Shown here in pieces: positions 53,581 to 62,788 of a stretch of 64,000 bases of DNA. Each line of letters begins with the position of its first letter. Within the stretch, counting starts at the first letter, position 1. This stretch comes from JAKOUY01 sp037045185. GTDB lineage: Bacteria; Actinomycetota; Acidimicrobiia; Acidimicrobiales; Ilumatobacteraceae. Under the pieces are notes generated by a model that saw only the letters and a program-made list of their open reading frames with translations, had not been told where the DNA came from and did no database searches. The stretch lies in NCBI GenBank assembly GCA_037045185.1, contig JBAOHQ010000001.1, positions 62,001 to 126,000 of the forward strand, read 5' to 3'. The position numbers and the translations under genes are program-made.

Positions 53581-53625
53581 CACGAGTGGAACCCGCCACT
53601 CCGTACCACGTAGGGGGAACTACCC

Positions 53626-54963
53626 ATGGCTCACCGCCGCCGCTGGGGCATCGCAGCCTCAGTCGCCCTGTCGGCTCTTGCCGCCAGTGCCGCAACCGCA
53701 TCCGCGACGACTCCTCCGGCCACGGGTGACACCGCCGCCGCAGCGCCGGCGGAATGCACTCCGAATGCCGAGCAGCCGCTGAAGGACAAGACGGTCTCGA
53801 TCTTCAGCTCGATCCGCTCCCCAGAGGACGCTCTCCTCGCCAAGGCCTGGTCATGCTTCGAAACCCAGACCGGGATCAAGATCCAGCACGAGGGCTCCGG
53901 CTCGTTCGAGGCCGATCTGAAGGTCCGTGTGGACGGTGGGAACGCCCCCGACCTGGCCTTCATCCCGCAGCCCGGCCTCGTCGCAACGATGGCCCAGACC
54001 GGCAAGCTCGTGCCGCTCACCTCGCTGGAGGAGAGCACCAAGGCCGACGACGGCACCGACTGGGCCGGGTACGGCACGGTCGACGGCAAGTTCTACGGCC
54101 CGCCATTCGGCGCCAACACCAAGAGCTGGGTGTGGTACAGCCCGTCGGCGTTCAAGGACAAGGGCTACGAGATCCCCCAGACGTGGGACGACATGGTCGC
54201 CCTGAGCGACAAGATCGTCGCCGACGGTGGCACGCCGTGGTGCGTGGGCGCCGGTTCGGGTGACGCCACCGGCTGGCCGCTGACCGACTGGCTGGAGGAC
54301 GCCGTCCTGCGCTTCGAGGGCCCTGAGGTCTACGACCAGTGGGTGAAGCACGAGATCCCGTTCAACGACCCGAAGATCGCCGACGCGCTCGACAAGGTCG
54401 GGGCCATCGTCAAGAACGACAAGTACGTGCTGAACGGCGTGCAGAGCATCCCGACGACCACCTTCCAGGACGCCGGCCTGCCGCTGCTCGACGGCAGCTG
54501 CTACATGTACCGGATGGCCAGCTTCTACGGGAACCAGTTCCCGGAGGGCACCACCAAGGGCCCCGACGGCCAGGTCAACGCCTTCTACCTCCCGGTGGCC
54601 AAGGCGGGCGACAAGAAGCCGATGTTGGGTGGCGGCGAGATCATCGGCGCCTTCAACGACAAGCCCGAGACGGTGGCTGTTGCAACGTTCCTGTCCAGCA
54701 AGGACTGGGGCAACGCCCGCGTCCCGCTCGGCAACTACTTCACGCCCAACAAGCAGGTCGATGCCACGCTGATCTCCGACCCCCTGACGCGCACGTTCCA
54801 GGAGGCCCTGACCGGCGCCGACATCTTCCGCTTCGACGGTTCCGACCTGATGCCGAGCGCCGTCGGCGCCGGCACGATGTGGAAGGAACTGGTCAACTGG
54901 GTCCTCGGTGAGAGCACGGCTGACGCCCTGCAGAAGATCGAGGATTCCTGGCCGAAGGCGTGA
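53626..54963 (+). CDS. ABC sugar transporter substrate-binding protein (AglE-like)
   Basis: A 445-residue family 1 extracellular solute-binding protein. It has an N-terminal Sec signal (RRRWGIAASVALSALAASAATASA) with no lipobox cysteine at the cleavage site, unusual for a Gram-positive-type binding protein. The mature part has KTVSIFSSIRSPEDALLAKAW, NAPDLAFIPQPGLV, a long WDDMVALSDKIVADGG region and a conserved GAGTMWKELVNW near the end, similar to alpha-glucoside (AglE) proteins. AGGGGG lies eight bases before ATG 53626. It is the first gene of the LacI-controlled operon. Confidence 0.9.
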   Translation: MAHRRRWGIAASVALSALAASAATASATTPPATGDTAAAAPAECTPNAEQPLKDKTVSIFSSIRSPEDALLAKAWSCFETQTGIKIQHEGSGSFEADLKVRVDGGNAPDLAFIPQPGLVATMAQTGKLVPLTSLEESTKADDGTDWAGYGTVDGKFYGPPFGANTKSWVWYSPSAFKDKGYEIPQTWDDMVALSDKIVADGGTPWCVGAGSGDATGWPLTDWLEDAVLRFEGPEVYDQWVKHEIPFNDPKIADALDKVGAIVKNDKYVLNGVQSIPTTTFQDAGLPLLDGSCYMYRMASFYGNQFPEGTTKGPDGQVNAFYLPVAKAGDKKPMLGGGEIIGAFNDKPETVAVATFLSSKDWGNARVPLGNYFTPNKQVDATLISDPLTRTFQEALTGADIFRFDGSDLMPSAVGAGTMWKELVNWVLGESTADALQKIEDSWPKA

Positions 54964-54985
54964 ACCCACTGATGTGAGTTCGTCA

Positions 54986-55019
54986 ACGGGAGGGGTGTGC
55001 CAGAGCGCACCCCTCCCGT
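54986..55019 (+). terminator. Strong hairpin between binding protein and permease genes
   Basis: A 15-base stem (54986-55000 with 55005-55019) with one G-T pair and the loop CAGA. No T tract follows. In ABC operons such intergenic hairpins stabilise the upstream message or partly terminate, so that more binding protein than permease is made. Confidence 0.7.
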
Positions 55020-55065
55020 CACGCACATGCCATGATTCGTGCACGTCCAAGGTCGAGGGGGATCG

Positions 55066-56091
55066 ATGGGTGAGTTACTGAGGACATTGCTGCTGGTCGC
55101 GGTCGGCCTGGCCGTGTTCTTCGCGGCGATCGCGCTGCTCTACTGGCTGGCGAGCCAGTTCCGTGAGCCGATGCGGGAACGGGCCAGGACCCTGGTGTTC
55201 GTCGGCCCGGCCATGCTGCTGCTGATCGGCGGGTTGATCTACCCGGCGATCAAGACGGTCATTCTCGCCTTCTACAAGGGACCGGTGCCCGACAAGTGGG
55301 CCGGGTTGGAGAACTTCAAGTCGCTGTTCACCGACCACGACAACCTCCTGGTGCTGCGCAACAACCTGTGGTGGGCGATCCTGGCCACCGTGGTGAGCAC
55401 GGCGATGGGTGTCCTCATCGCCCGCCTCGCCGACCGGATGCGCGGCGAACCGATCGCCAAGGCCCTCATCTTCCTGCCGACCGCCATCTCGATGGTGGGC
55501 GCAGGCATCGTCTGGCGGTTCGTCTACGCCAACGGCGGCAACAACATCGACAAGCAGTTCGGGCTGCTCAACTACGTGTGGGTCAAGCTCGACCCGATCC
55601 TCCCCGGCACGCAGACACCCCAGTTCTGGTTGCAGAACAACACCTTCTTCGGGATCAAGAGCAGCTGGCTGCCAGGCATGAACACGGTGTTCCTCATCGT
55701 GATCTTCATCTGGATCCAGGCCGGCTTTGCGACGGTGGTCATCTCGGCGGCGATGAAGGGCGTGCCCGACGACCTGGTCGAGGCGGCCAAGATCGACGGG
55801 GCGACGGATCGTCAGGCGTTCTTCCGCATCGTGATCCCCTACATCCGTCCCACCATCATCACCGTTGCCACCACCACGGTGATCGCCGTGCTGAAGGTCT
55901 TCGACATCGTCCAGGCCACCACCGGCGGCCTGTTCGACACCAACGTGCTGGCCAACGACATGTACACCAAGAGCTTCACGCAGGGTCTGCCCGGCTACGG
56001 CGCGGCGCTGGCCGTGGTGCTGTTCATCGCGGTCATCCCGATCGTGTTCATCAACGCCCGCAACCAGAAGTCGTTGCGAGAGGGGGCCTGA
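55066..56091 (+). CDS. ABC sugar transporter permease (AglF-like)
   Basis: A 341-residue membrane protein with an N-terminal extra helix pair (LLLVAVGLAVFFAAIALLYWL) and the MalF-type core. The EAA loop is seen as DDLVEAAKIDGATDRQAFFRIVIPYIRP near residue 240. A periplasmic loop of about 60 residues lies around NGGNNIDKQFG. GAGGGGGA precedes ATG 55066. It forms the channel with the next gene. Confidence 0.92.
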   Translation: MGELLRTLLLVAVGLAVFFAAIALLYWLASQFREPMRERARTLVFVGPAMLLLIGGLIYPAIKTVILAFYKGPVPDKWAGLENFKSLFTDHDNLLVLRNNLWWAILATVVSTAMGVLIARLADRMRGEPIAKALIFLPTAISMVGAGIVWRFVYANGGNNIDKQFGLLNYVWVKLDPILPGTQTPQFWLQNNTFFGIKSSWLPGMNTVFLIVIFIWIQAGFATVVISAAMKGVPDDLVEAAKIDGATDRQAFFRIVIPYIRPTIITVATTTVIAVLKVFDIVQATTGGLFDTNVLANDMYTKSFTQGLPGYGAALAVVLFIAVIPIVFINARNQKSLREGA

Positions 56092-56092
56092 C

Positions 56093-57025
56093 ATGACCGA
56101 TGTCGCCATCCAGCCGGGCGCCCTCAGGGTGGCCGCCGTCAAGGACGCGACCCCCGTGGGGACCAAGGCCGCCAAGGCCGTCTCCGGGCGCACCGGGCGG
56201 ATGATCGTGTGGATCATCGCCGCGCTGTGGACCGTCCCCACGTTCGGGTTGTTCATCTCCTCGTTCCGGCCCGAGAAGGAGATCAAGACCTCCGGATGGT
56301 GGAACGTCTTCGCCCACCCGAAGTTCACCACCGCCAACTACTCCAAGATCCTCGACACGCCGATCAGTGGTCAGACCTTCTCGACCTACTTCTGGAACAC
56401 GGTGAAGATCACCATCCCCGGCGTCATCATCCCGATCGCCATCGCCGCGTTCGCCGCCTACGCCTTCTCGTGGATGAAGTTCAAGGGCCGTGACTGGATC
56501 TTCGTCGGCGTGGTGGCGCTGATGGTCGTGCCACTGCAGATGTGCCTGATCCCGTTGCTGAAGTGGATCTCCAACAAGTCGTGGTACTCACCGCTGCAAG
56601 GCGGCATCCCGGCGGTCTGGTTGGCTCACGCCATCTTCGCCATGCCGCTGACCATCTTCCTGCTGAAGAACTTCATCGGATCACTTCCCCGCGAAGTGAT
56701 GGAGGCCGCCCGGGTCGACGGCGCAGCGCACATGACGATCTTCCGCAAGATCGTCATCCCGCTGTCGGTGCCGGCGCTGGCCTCGATCGCCATCTTCCAG
56801 TTCCTGTGGGTCTGGAACGACCTGCTCGTCGCCAAGGTCTTCGCCGGCGACTCGAAGAACCAGCCGCTCACCAAGGTCATGGTCGACATCGTCGGCTCCA
56901 AGGGCAACGACTGGCAGCTCCTCACTGCTGGGGCGTTCGTGATGATGTTCGTCCCGCTGATCGTGTTCCTCTCTCTCCAGCGTTTCTTCGTCCGCGGCCT
57001 GCTGGCCGGAAGTGTCAAGGGGTAG
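56093..57025 (+). CDS. ABC sugar transporter permease (AglG-like)
   Basis: A 310-residue MalG-type permease. It begins with a 35-residue cytoplasmic tail, then WIIAALWTVPTFGLFISSFRP, the usual first helix. The EAA loop is REVMEAARVDGAAHMTIFRKIVIPLSVPAL. It starts one base after the stop of the first permease. It pairs with the upstream permease. Confidence 0.92.
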   Translation: MTDVAIQPGALRVAAVKDATPVGTKAAKAVSGRTGRMIVWIIAALWTVPTFGLFISSFRPEKEIKTSGWWNVFAHPKFTTANYSKILDTPISGQTFSTYFWNTVKITIPGVIIPIAIAAFAAYAFSWMKFKGRDWIFVGVVALMVVPLQMCLIPLLKWISNKSWYSPLQGGIPAVWLAHAIFAMPLTIFLLKNFIGSLPREVMEAARVDGAAHMTIFRKIVIPLSVPALASIAIFQFLWVWNDLLVAKVFAGDSKNQPLTKVMVDIVGSKGNDWQLLTAGAFVMMFVPLIVFLSLQRFFVRGLLAGSVKG

Positions 57026-57028
57026 TCC

Positions 57029-58177
57029 ATGTCCACGCTCACCATGCGCAATCTGCAGAAGCGGTACGAGAACGGGTACGAGGCCGTCCCCGGCCTCGAC
57101 CTGGAGATCAACGACGGCGAGTTCCTCGTCCTGGTCGGCCCGTCGGGGTGCGGCAAGTCCACCGTGTTGCGGATGGTCGCCGGGCTCGAGGACATCAGCG
57201 GCGGGGACATGATGATCGACGGGGTGCGGGTCAACGAGATGAACCCGCAGCAGCGTGACATCGCCATGGTCTTCCAGAGCTACGCGCTGTACCCGAACAT
57301 GACGGTGGGCGAGAACATCGCCTTTGCCATGAAGCTGCGCAAGACCCCCAAGGCCGAGGTCGACCAGAAGGTGCGCGAGGTCGCCCAGTTGCTGGAGCTC
57401 GACAAGGTGTTGGACCGCAAGCCAGGCCAGCTCTCCGGAGGCCAGCGCCAGCGTGTCGCCATGGGCCGGGCGATCGTCCGTCACCCGAAGCTGTTCCTGA
57501 TGGACGAGCCGCTGTCGAACCTCGACGCCAAGCTGCGCGTCCAGACCCGCGCCGAGATCAGCCGCCTGCAGCGCCGCCTCGGCGTCACCACCATGTACGT
57601 CACCCACGACCAGGTCGAAGCGATGACCATGGGCGACCGGGTTGCCGTGTTGCGCCGCGGTGTGCTGATGCAGTGCGCCAGCCCCCAGGAGCTGTACGAG
57701 ACCCCGGCGAACCTGTTCGTCGCCCAGTTCATCGGCTCGCCGTCGATGAACGTCGTGCGCGGCAAGGTGATCGGTGGCGACGACGGGATCGGCGTCGATC
57801 TCGGTGACCAGGTGGTGCGCCTCGGTGAGGTCGGCGCGGCCAGGTTCCCCGGTCTCGGTGAGATGGTCGGCCGGGACGTCGCCTTCGGCGTGCGACCCGA
57901 AGCACTCGGCGGCGACGGCAGCGGCAGCCTGACGATGCACGTCGAGCTGGTCGAGATGCTGGGCAGCGAGCTGCTGGTGCACGGCACGGTGCACGCCCCC
58001 GCGGTCAAGGCCATCGACACCGGCGTCGAGCAGTCCGACAAGCCGAGCTCGATGATGATCGCCAGCATCGACCCGCGGCGCAAGGTGGACGTCGATCACC
58101 CGCTGACGCTGGCCGTGGACATCAACCGCGTCCACCTCTTCGACCTCGACACCGGCCTGGCCATCGGGCGAGGCTGA
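57029..58177 (+). CDS. ABC sugar transporter ATP-binding protein (UgpC/MsmK type)
   Basis: A 382-residue ATPase. Walker A GPSGCGKST near residue 38; Q-loop VFQSYALYPNMTV; signature LSGGQRQRVAMGRA; Walker B LFLMDEPLSNLD; H-loop VTHDQ; then a C-terminal TOBE/regulatory domain starting near residue 240 (IGSPSMNVVRGKV). That C-terminal domain fits the CUT1 family of di- and oligosaccharide importers. It is three bases after the second permease, so the importer operon is complete. Confidence 0.95.
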   Translation: MSTLTMRNLQKRYENGYEAVPGLDLEINDGEFLVLVGPSGCGKSTVLRMVAGLEDISGGDMMIDGVRVNEMNPQQRDIAMVFQSYALYPNMTVGENIAFAMKLRKTPKAEVDQKVREVAQLLELDKVLDRKPGQLSGGQRQRVAMGRAIVRHPKLFLMDEPLSNLDAKLRVQTRAEISRLQRRLGVTTMYVTHDQVEAMTMGDRVAVLRRGVLMQCASPQELYETPANLFVAQFIGSPSMNVVRGKVIGGDDGIGVDLGDQVVRLGEVGAARFPGLGEMVGRDVAFGVRPEALGGDGSGSLTMHVELVEMLGSELLVHGTVHAPAVKAIDTGVEQSDKPSSMMIASIDPRRKVDVDHPLTLAVDINRVHLFDLDTGLAIGRG

Positions 58178-58206
58178 CCCACCCCGGCTGCGGCCCGGGA
58201 CACGTC

Positions 58207-59469
58207 ATGCGCCTGCAGCTCAGCAAGCCCGGTGATCACCCGGCGGTGGTGGTCTGGCCGCTCCAACAGCCGCTGGCGGACTGGTCGATGCCGAACCTGC
58301 AGGACGTCACCGGCCTGCACCGCCACGAGGTCCGCCTGGTGGAGGAGCCGCCGGTGTCCTACGTGGTCAAGGAGCTCCCGGATCGCCTTGCGGAGCGGGA
58401 GTTCCGGCTGCTGCGCGAGCTGCACGAGGCCGGACTGCCCACGGTGGAGGCCGTCGGCGTGGTCACCGGTCGCAGTGACGACCAGGACGGCCTGCTGATC
58501 ACCCGGTTCCTCGACTACTCGCTCCCCTACCGGACCCTGCTGGCCGGACGCGGCTTGCGCATCCCCTACCTCGGTGAGCGGCTGCTCGACGCGCTCACCG
58601 GGTTGCTGGTCAGGCTGCACCTCGCCGGGTTCTTCTGGGGTGACTGCTCGCTGTCCAACACGCTGTTCCGCCGTGATGCCGGGGCGCTGTCCGCCTTCAT
58701 CATCGACCTGGAGACGGGCGAGCGGCACCCCGTGCTCACCGACGGGCAGCGGGCCCTCGACCTGAACATCGCCACCGAGAACGTGGCCGGCGGGCTGCTC
58801 GATCTGCAGTCGGCCGGGCGGCTGAGCGACGAGGTCGATCCGCTCCAGGTGGCGCTGGCCATCGAGGAGACCTATGGCCAGCTGTGGCAGGAGCTCACGG
58901 GCGTGGACGAGTTCGACGCCAACGAGTCGTACCGGGTCACCCAGCGCCTCGATCGGCTCCACGAGCTGGGCTTCGACGCCGAGGAGATCGACATCGAGAC
59001 CACCGCCGAGGGCTCGGTGCTGCGGCTCGTCCCGCGGGTGGTGGAGCACGGATTCCACACCAACCAGCTGTACCAGCTGACCGGCCTGCGAACCGGCGAG
59101 AACCAGGCCCGCCAACTGCTCAACGACATCCAGCGCTACGGCGCCGTCACCGAGCAGCGCATGGGCCGCAAGCAACGTCAGGCGGTCATCGCCGACCAGT
59201 GGCTGGCCGAGCGGTTCGAGCCGGCCCTGGCCTCGATCCCACCCGAGCTGGTCGGCAAGTTGGAGCCGGCCGAGATCTACCACCAGATCCTCGAGCACCG
59301 CTGGTACCTGTCGGAAGCTGCGGGGGTGGACGTCGGCCTCGAGCTGGCGGTGAAGTCGTATGTCAAGCTGCTCGCGGCGGTCCCCGGCGAGGCCCGCACC
59401 CAGGACCCGCCCTCGTTGATGCTGCCGGCGATCGGCACGGACATGCCGCCGCCCGACGATGGCGAGTAA
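58207..59469 (+). CDS. DUF4032 protein with kinase-like N-terminal domain
   Basis: A 420-residue protein. The N-terminal 210 residues resemble a lipopolysaccharide-kinase-like fold: VSYVVKELP (ATP-site Lys), LVRLHLAGFFWGDCSLSNTLF (catalytic loop with GDCSLSN in place of HGDxxxxN) and AFIIDLETGER (metal Asp). The rest is the DUF4032 domain. Such proteins are common in actinobacteria next to sugar importers, but their substrate is unknown. It is 29 bases after the ABC ATPase and may be in the same operon. Confidence 0.85.
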   Translation: MRLQLSKPGDHPAVVVWPLQQPLADWSMPNLQDVTGLHRHEVRLVEEPPVSYVVKELPDRLAEREFRLLRELHEAGLPTVEAVGVVTGRSDDQDGLLITRFLDYSLPYRTLLAGRGLRIPYLGERLLDALTGLLVRLHLAGFFWGDCSLSNTLFRRDAGALSAFIIDLETGERHPVLTDGQRALDLNIATENVAGGLLDLQSAGRLSDEVDPLQVALAIEETYGQLWQELTGVDEFDANESYRVTQRLDRLHELGFDAEEIDIETTAEGSVLRLVPRVVEHGFHTNQLYQLTGLRTGENQARQLLNDIQRYGAVTEQRMGRKQRQAVIADQWLAERFEPALASIPPELVGKLEPAEIYHQILEHRWYLSEAAGVDVGLELAVKSYVKLLAAVPGEARTQDPPSLMLPAIGTDMPPPDDGE

Positions 59470-59479
59470 CGTCGTCGCC

Positions 59480-59987
59480 GTGCCTCGCCGACTCGTCGCC
59501 GCCCTGGTCGCGGTCCTCGCCATCGCCTCGCTCGCGTCCTGCAGCTCCGTCGACAACCAGGCCAACGTGGCCACGCTGAACGGTGTGAGCCTGAGCCGGG
59601 CGGACTTCGACGCATGGATCAAGAGCCCCCTCGGCTCGACCCTGCTGGGTTCGGAGACCACCGACGGCGTGGTCGACGGCGGCGCGGCGCGATCCCTGCT
59701 CAGCGTGTGGGCGGTGACCAACCTGGTGCGCGCCGTGTCCGGTGACCAGCTCGATCTCGCCGCGGCGGAGAAGTCGATGGCCGATGCCAACCCGACCACC
59801 TGGGCCGCTGCCCCGGCGGGGCTGAAGCAGCTCGCCACCGACTACGCCGCGGCCACCGCGCTGGCCCAAGCCGGCTCACTGGACCAGGACAGCGCTGGCC
59901 GAGGCCGCCAAGCGGGCCTCGGTGTCGATCGATCCGCGTCTCGGCCGGTGGGACCCCGACAACGTGAAAGTCGTGTCCGCCGGCTGA
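59480..59987 (+). CDS. SurA-N-like lipoprotein, one frameshift
   Basis: A 168-residue lipoprotein (corrected). Signal PRRLVAALVAVLAIASLASC, Cys near 21. The mature part has VATLNGVSLSRADFDAWI, typical of the N-terminal chaperone segment of SurA/PrsA-type peptidyl-prolyl isomerases, without the isomerase domain, and ends in SIDPRLGRWDPDNVKVV. One extra base near 59891 shifts the frame; corrected, the stop is at 59985-59987 and overlaps the mazG ATG. The start is GTG 59480 or ATG 59459. A similar gene lies upstream of mazG in other actinobacteria. Confidence 0.75.
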
Positions 59988-61423
59988 TGCCGCGCATCAC
60001 CATCGTCGGGCTCGGGCCGGCAAGCCCGCTCGACGTCAGCGAACGCACGGCGCGGGCCATCGCCACCACCCCCGTGCGGTTCCTGCGCACCACCCGCCAC
60101 CCCTCGGCTGGCGCCGTCGGCCAGGCGCGGTCGTTCGACGATCTGTACGAGGCCGCCGACACCTTCGAAGATCTCTACGCCGAGATCGCCGAGCGGTTGG
60201 TCGCCGCGGCCATCGAGCACGGCCACGTGCTCTACGCGGTACCGGGTTCACCGCTGGTGCTGGAGCGCACGGTGCGCCGGCTCCTAGCCGACACCCGGGT
60301 GACCTGCGAGGTCCTTCCGGCGCTCAGCTTCCTCGACCTCGCCTACGACCGGCTGGGCATCGACCCGGTGGAAGCCAGGCTGACGTTGATCGACGGGCAT
60401 GAGTTCGCCGTCGCCGCCGCCGGGCTCAGCGGCCCACTGCTGATCGCCCACACCCATGCCAACTGGGTGCTCAGCGACATCAAGCTTGCTGCCGAGGGCG
60501 CCAGTGGCGACGAGCCGGTCGTCATCCTGCAGCGCCTCGGCGCCGACGACGAGCTCGTCACCCGCACCACCTGGGCGGACCTGGACCGGGCGGTCGAGGC
60601 AGATCACCTCACGTGCGTCTACGTGCCGCACCTCGGCGCTCCGGTGGGCGGCGACGTGGTGCGCTTCCACGAGCTGGCCAAGACCCTGCGCGAGCAGTGC
60701 CCGTGGGATCAGGCCCAGACCCACGAGAGCCTCGTCCAGTACCTGCTGGAGGAGACCTATGAGGTGGTCGATGCCGTGCAGGCCCTCGACCCCGACGACC
60801 CCGCCACGGACGAGGCGCTGGTCGAGGAGCTCGGTGACCTGCTCTACCAGGTCGAGTTCCACGCCGTGATCGCCGAGCAGCAGGGCCGGTTCACGATGGC
60901 CGACGTCGCCCGCGAGGTCCACGACAAGCTGGTCCGCCGCCACCCCCACGTCTTCGGCCACACCGAGGTGGCCGGCGCCGACGAGGTGGTGGCCAACTGG
61001 GACGCGATCAAGCATGCCGACAAGCGGCGGACCTCGGTCTTCGACGGTGTTGCCCAGTCCCAGCCGTCACTGATGTACGCCTGGGCCGTGCAGCGCAAGG
61101 CCGCCAAGGTCGGCTTCGACTGGCCCGACGTCCACGGCGCGCTGCCCAAGATCGCCGAGGAGACCGCCGAGATGATGGCCGCCGCCGAGGCCGATGATCG
61201 GGCCCAGCTGCACGGCGAGGTGGGCGACCTGCTGTTCGCCGTGGTCAACGTGGCCCGGCATCTCGACGTCGAGCCGGAGGCCGCGCTGCGCGCCGCGGCA
61301 CACAAGTTCCGCCGCCGCTTCGAGGCGGTGGAGCGGCTTGCCGCGGCCCGCTCGATCGAGCTGCGCGCCGCTGATCTGGCCACCCTCGACGCCCTGTGGG
61401 ACGAGATCAAGCGCGCCGAGTGA
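59987..61423 (+). CDS. mazG: MazG nucleotide pyrophosphohydrolase with N-terminal SAM-methylase-like domain
   Basis: A 478-residue fusion like Bacillus YabN. Residues 1-200 are a tetrapyrrole-methylase-like fold (ITIVGLGPASPLDVSERTA and YAVPGSPLVLERTVRRLL). Residues about 225-478 are two MazG domains: CPWDQAQTHESLVQYLLEE, the EExxE-x-D pattern ELGDLLYQVEFHA, KVGFDWPDVHGALPKIAEE and EVGDLLFAVVNVARHL. MazG hydrolyses NTPs (house-cleaning, ppGpp-related control). It starts at ATG 59987, coupled to the lipoprotein, and is followed closely by eno, as in mycobacteria. Confidence 0.93.
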   Translation: MPRITIVGLGPASPLDVSERTARAIATTPVRFLRTTRHPSAGAVGQARSFDDLYEAADTFEDLYAEIAERLVAAAIEHGHVLYAVPGSPLVLERTVRRLLADTRVTCEVLPALSFLDLAYDRLGIDPVEARLTLIDGHEFAVAAAGLSGPLLIAHTHANWVLSDIKLAAEGASGDEPVVILQRLGADDELVTRTTWADLDRAVEADHLTCVYVPHLGAPVGGDVVRFHELAKTLREQCPWDQAQTHESLVQYLLEETYEVVDAVQALDPDDPATDEALVEELGDLLYQVEFHAVIAEQQGRFTMADVAREVHDKLVRRHPHVFGHTEVAGADEVVANWDAIKHADKRRTSVFDGVAQSQPSLMYAWAVQRKAAKVGFDWPDVHGALPKIAEETAEMMAAAEADDRAQLHGEVGDLLFAVVNVARHLDVEPEAALRAAAHKFRRRFEAVERLAAARSIELRAADLATLDALWDEIKRAE

Positions 61424-61431
61424 CCTGCGGG

Positions 61432-61437
61432 TAACGT
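61432..61437 (+). promoter_or_regulatory. Putative -10 element (TAACGT) of eno, leaderless type
   Basis: TAACGT seven bases before the eno ATG, in the 21-base gap after mazG. Confidence 0.4.
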
Positions 61438-61444
61438 CGAGCCC

Positions 61445-62722
61445 ATGAGCGACATCGTCAGCATCGTCGGCCGCGAGATCCTCGATTCCCGCGGCAACCC
61501 CACCGTAGAAGTGGACGTCACCCTCGACAGCGGCGCCACCGGCCGGGCCGCCGTCCCATCGGGCGCCTCGACGGGCGAGCATGAAGCCGTCGAACTACGC
61601 GACGGAGGCACCCGGTACCTGGGCAAGGGTGTCCAGACCGCGGTCGGCTTCGTCAACGGCGAGATCGCCGATGCGCTGGTCGACGCCGACGCCCTTGACC
61701 AGCGGCTCGTCGACCAGCTGCTGGCGGACCTCGACGGTACCGACAACAAGGCCCGGCTGGGGGCCAACGCCATCCTCGGCGCCAGCCTGGCCGTGGCCAA
61801 GGCCGCGGCCGACGAGTTGGACACCCCGCTGTTCCGCTACGTCGGGGGGACCAACGCCCACGTACTCCCGGTGCCGATGATGAACGTGGTCAACGGCGGC
61901 GTGCACGCCGACAACTCCATCGACATGCAGGAGTTCATGATCATGCCCGTCGGCGCCCCGAGCTTTCGGGAGGCGCTGCGCTGGGGCACCGAGACCTACC
62001 ACACGCTGAAGAAGGTGCTCCACGACCGTGGACTGTCCACGGCGGTGGGCGACGAGGGCGGCTTCGCCCCCAACCTGGCCAGCAACGAGGACGCCATCAA
62101 GATCCTGATCGAGGCCATCGAGCAGGCCGGCTACACGCCAGGCGAGCAGATCTCCATCGCCATGGATCCGGCGATGAGCGAGCTGTACCAGGACGGTTCG
62201 TACCACCTGGCCGGTGAGGGCAAGATCCTGTCGCCCACCGAGATGGTGGACTACTGGGTCCGGCTGGTGGACACCTACCCCATCGTCAGCATCGAGGACG
62301 GCATGGCCGAGGATGACTGGGACGGATGGGCGGCGATGTCGGCGGCCCTGCGTGGCCGCATCCAGCTGGTGGGTGACGACCTGTTCGTCACCAACGTCAG
62401 CCGGCTGCGGATGGGCATCGAGCGCAAGGTGGCCAACAGCGTGCTGGTCAAGGTCAACCAGATCGGCAGCCTCACCGAGACGCTGGAGACCGTGGGTCTG
62501 GCGACGCGCAGCGCCTACAGCAGTGTGATGAGCCATCGCAGTGGCGAGACCGAGGACGCCACCATCGCCGACCTGGCGGTCGCTACCAACTGCGGCCAGA
62601 TCAAGACCGGCGCCCCGGCGCGCAGCGACCGTGTCGCCAAGTACAACCAGTTGCTGCGCATCGAGCAGTTCCTCGGCGAGTCGGCCGCCTTCCTGGGTAA
62701 GGCCGCTCTCGCCCCGCGATGA
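61445..62722 (+). CDS. eno: Enolase
   Basis: Converts 2-phosphoglycerate to PEP in glycolysis. It has 425 residues. GREILDSRGNPTVEVDV at the start, GASTGEHEAVELRDG, NVVNGGVHADNSIDMQEFMI, GDEGGFAPNL, SIEDGMAEDDWDGW (metal Asp/Glu), LVGDDLFVTN, LVKVNQIGSLTE (catalytic Lys) and SHRSGETED are all present. The mazG-eno-divIC order is common in actinobacteria. Confidence 0.97.
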   Translation: MSDIVSIVGREILDSRGNPTVEVDVTLDSGATGRAAVPSGASTGEHEAVELRDGGTRYLGKGVQTAVGFVNGEIADALVDADALDQRLVDQLLADLDGTDNKARLGANAILGASLAVAKAAADELDTPLFRYVGGTNAHVLPVPMMNVVNGGVHADNSIDMQEFMIMPVGAPSFREALRWGTETYHTLKKVLHDRGLSTAVGDEGGFAPNLASNEDAIKILIEAIEQAGYTPGEQISIAMDPAMSELYQDGSYHLAGEGKILSPTEMVDYWVRLVDTYPIVSIEDGMAEDDWDGWAAMSAALRGRIQLVGDDLFVTNVSRLRMGIERKVANSVLVKVNQIGSLTETLETVGLATRSAYSSVMSHRSGETEDATIADLAVATNCGQIKTGAPARSDRVAKYNQLLRIEQFLGESAAFLGKAALAPR

Positions 62723-62788
62723 CCGCCTGACCGCTGACCACCCGGGGCATGCCGGGACGGCGCGCCGCGGTGGTGCGAGAATGTCACG

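Noticed and set aside
62741..62756. CCCGG-GGCATG-CCGGG hairpin after eno as a terminator
   Set aside because: The stem has only five pairs in a GC-rich background and no T tract follows; chance is likely.
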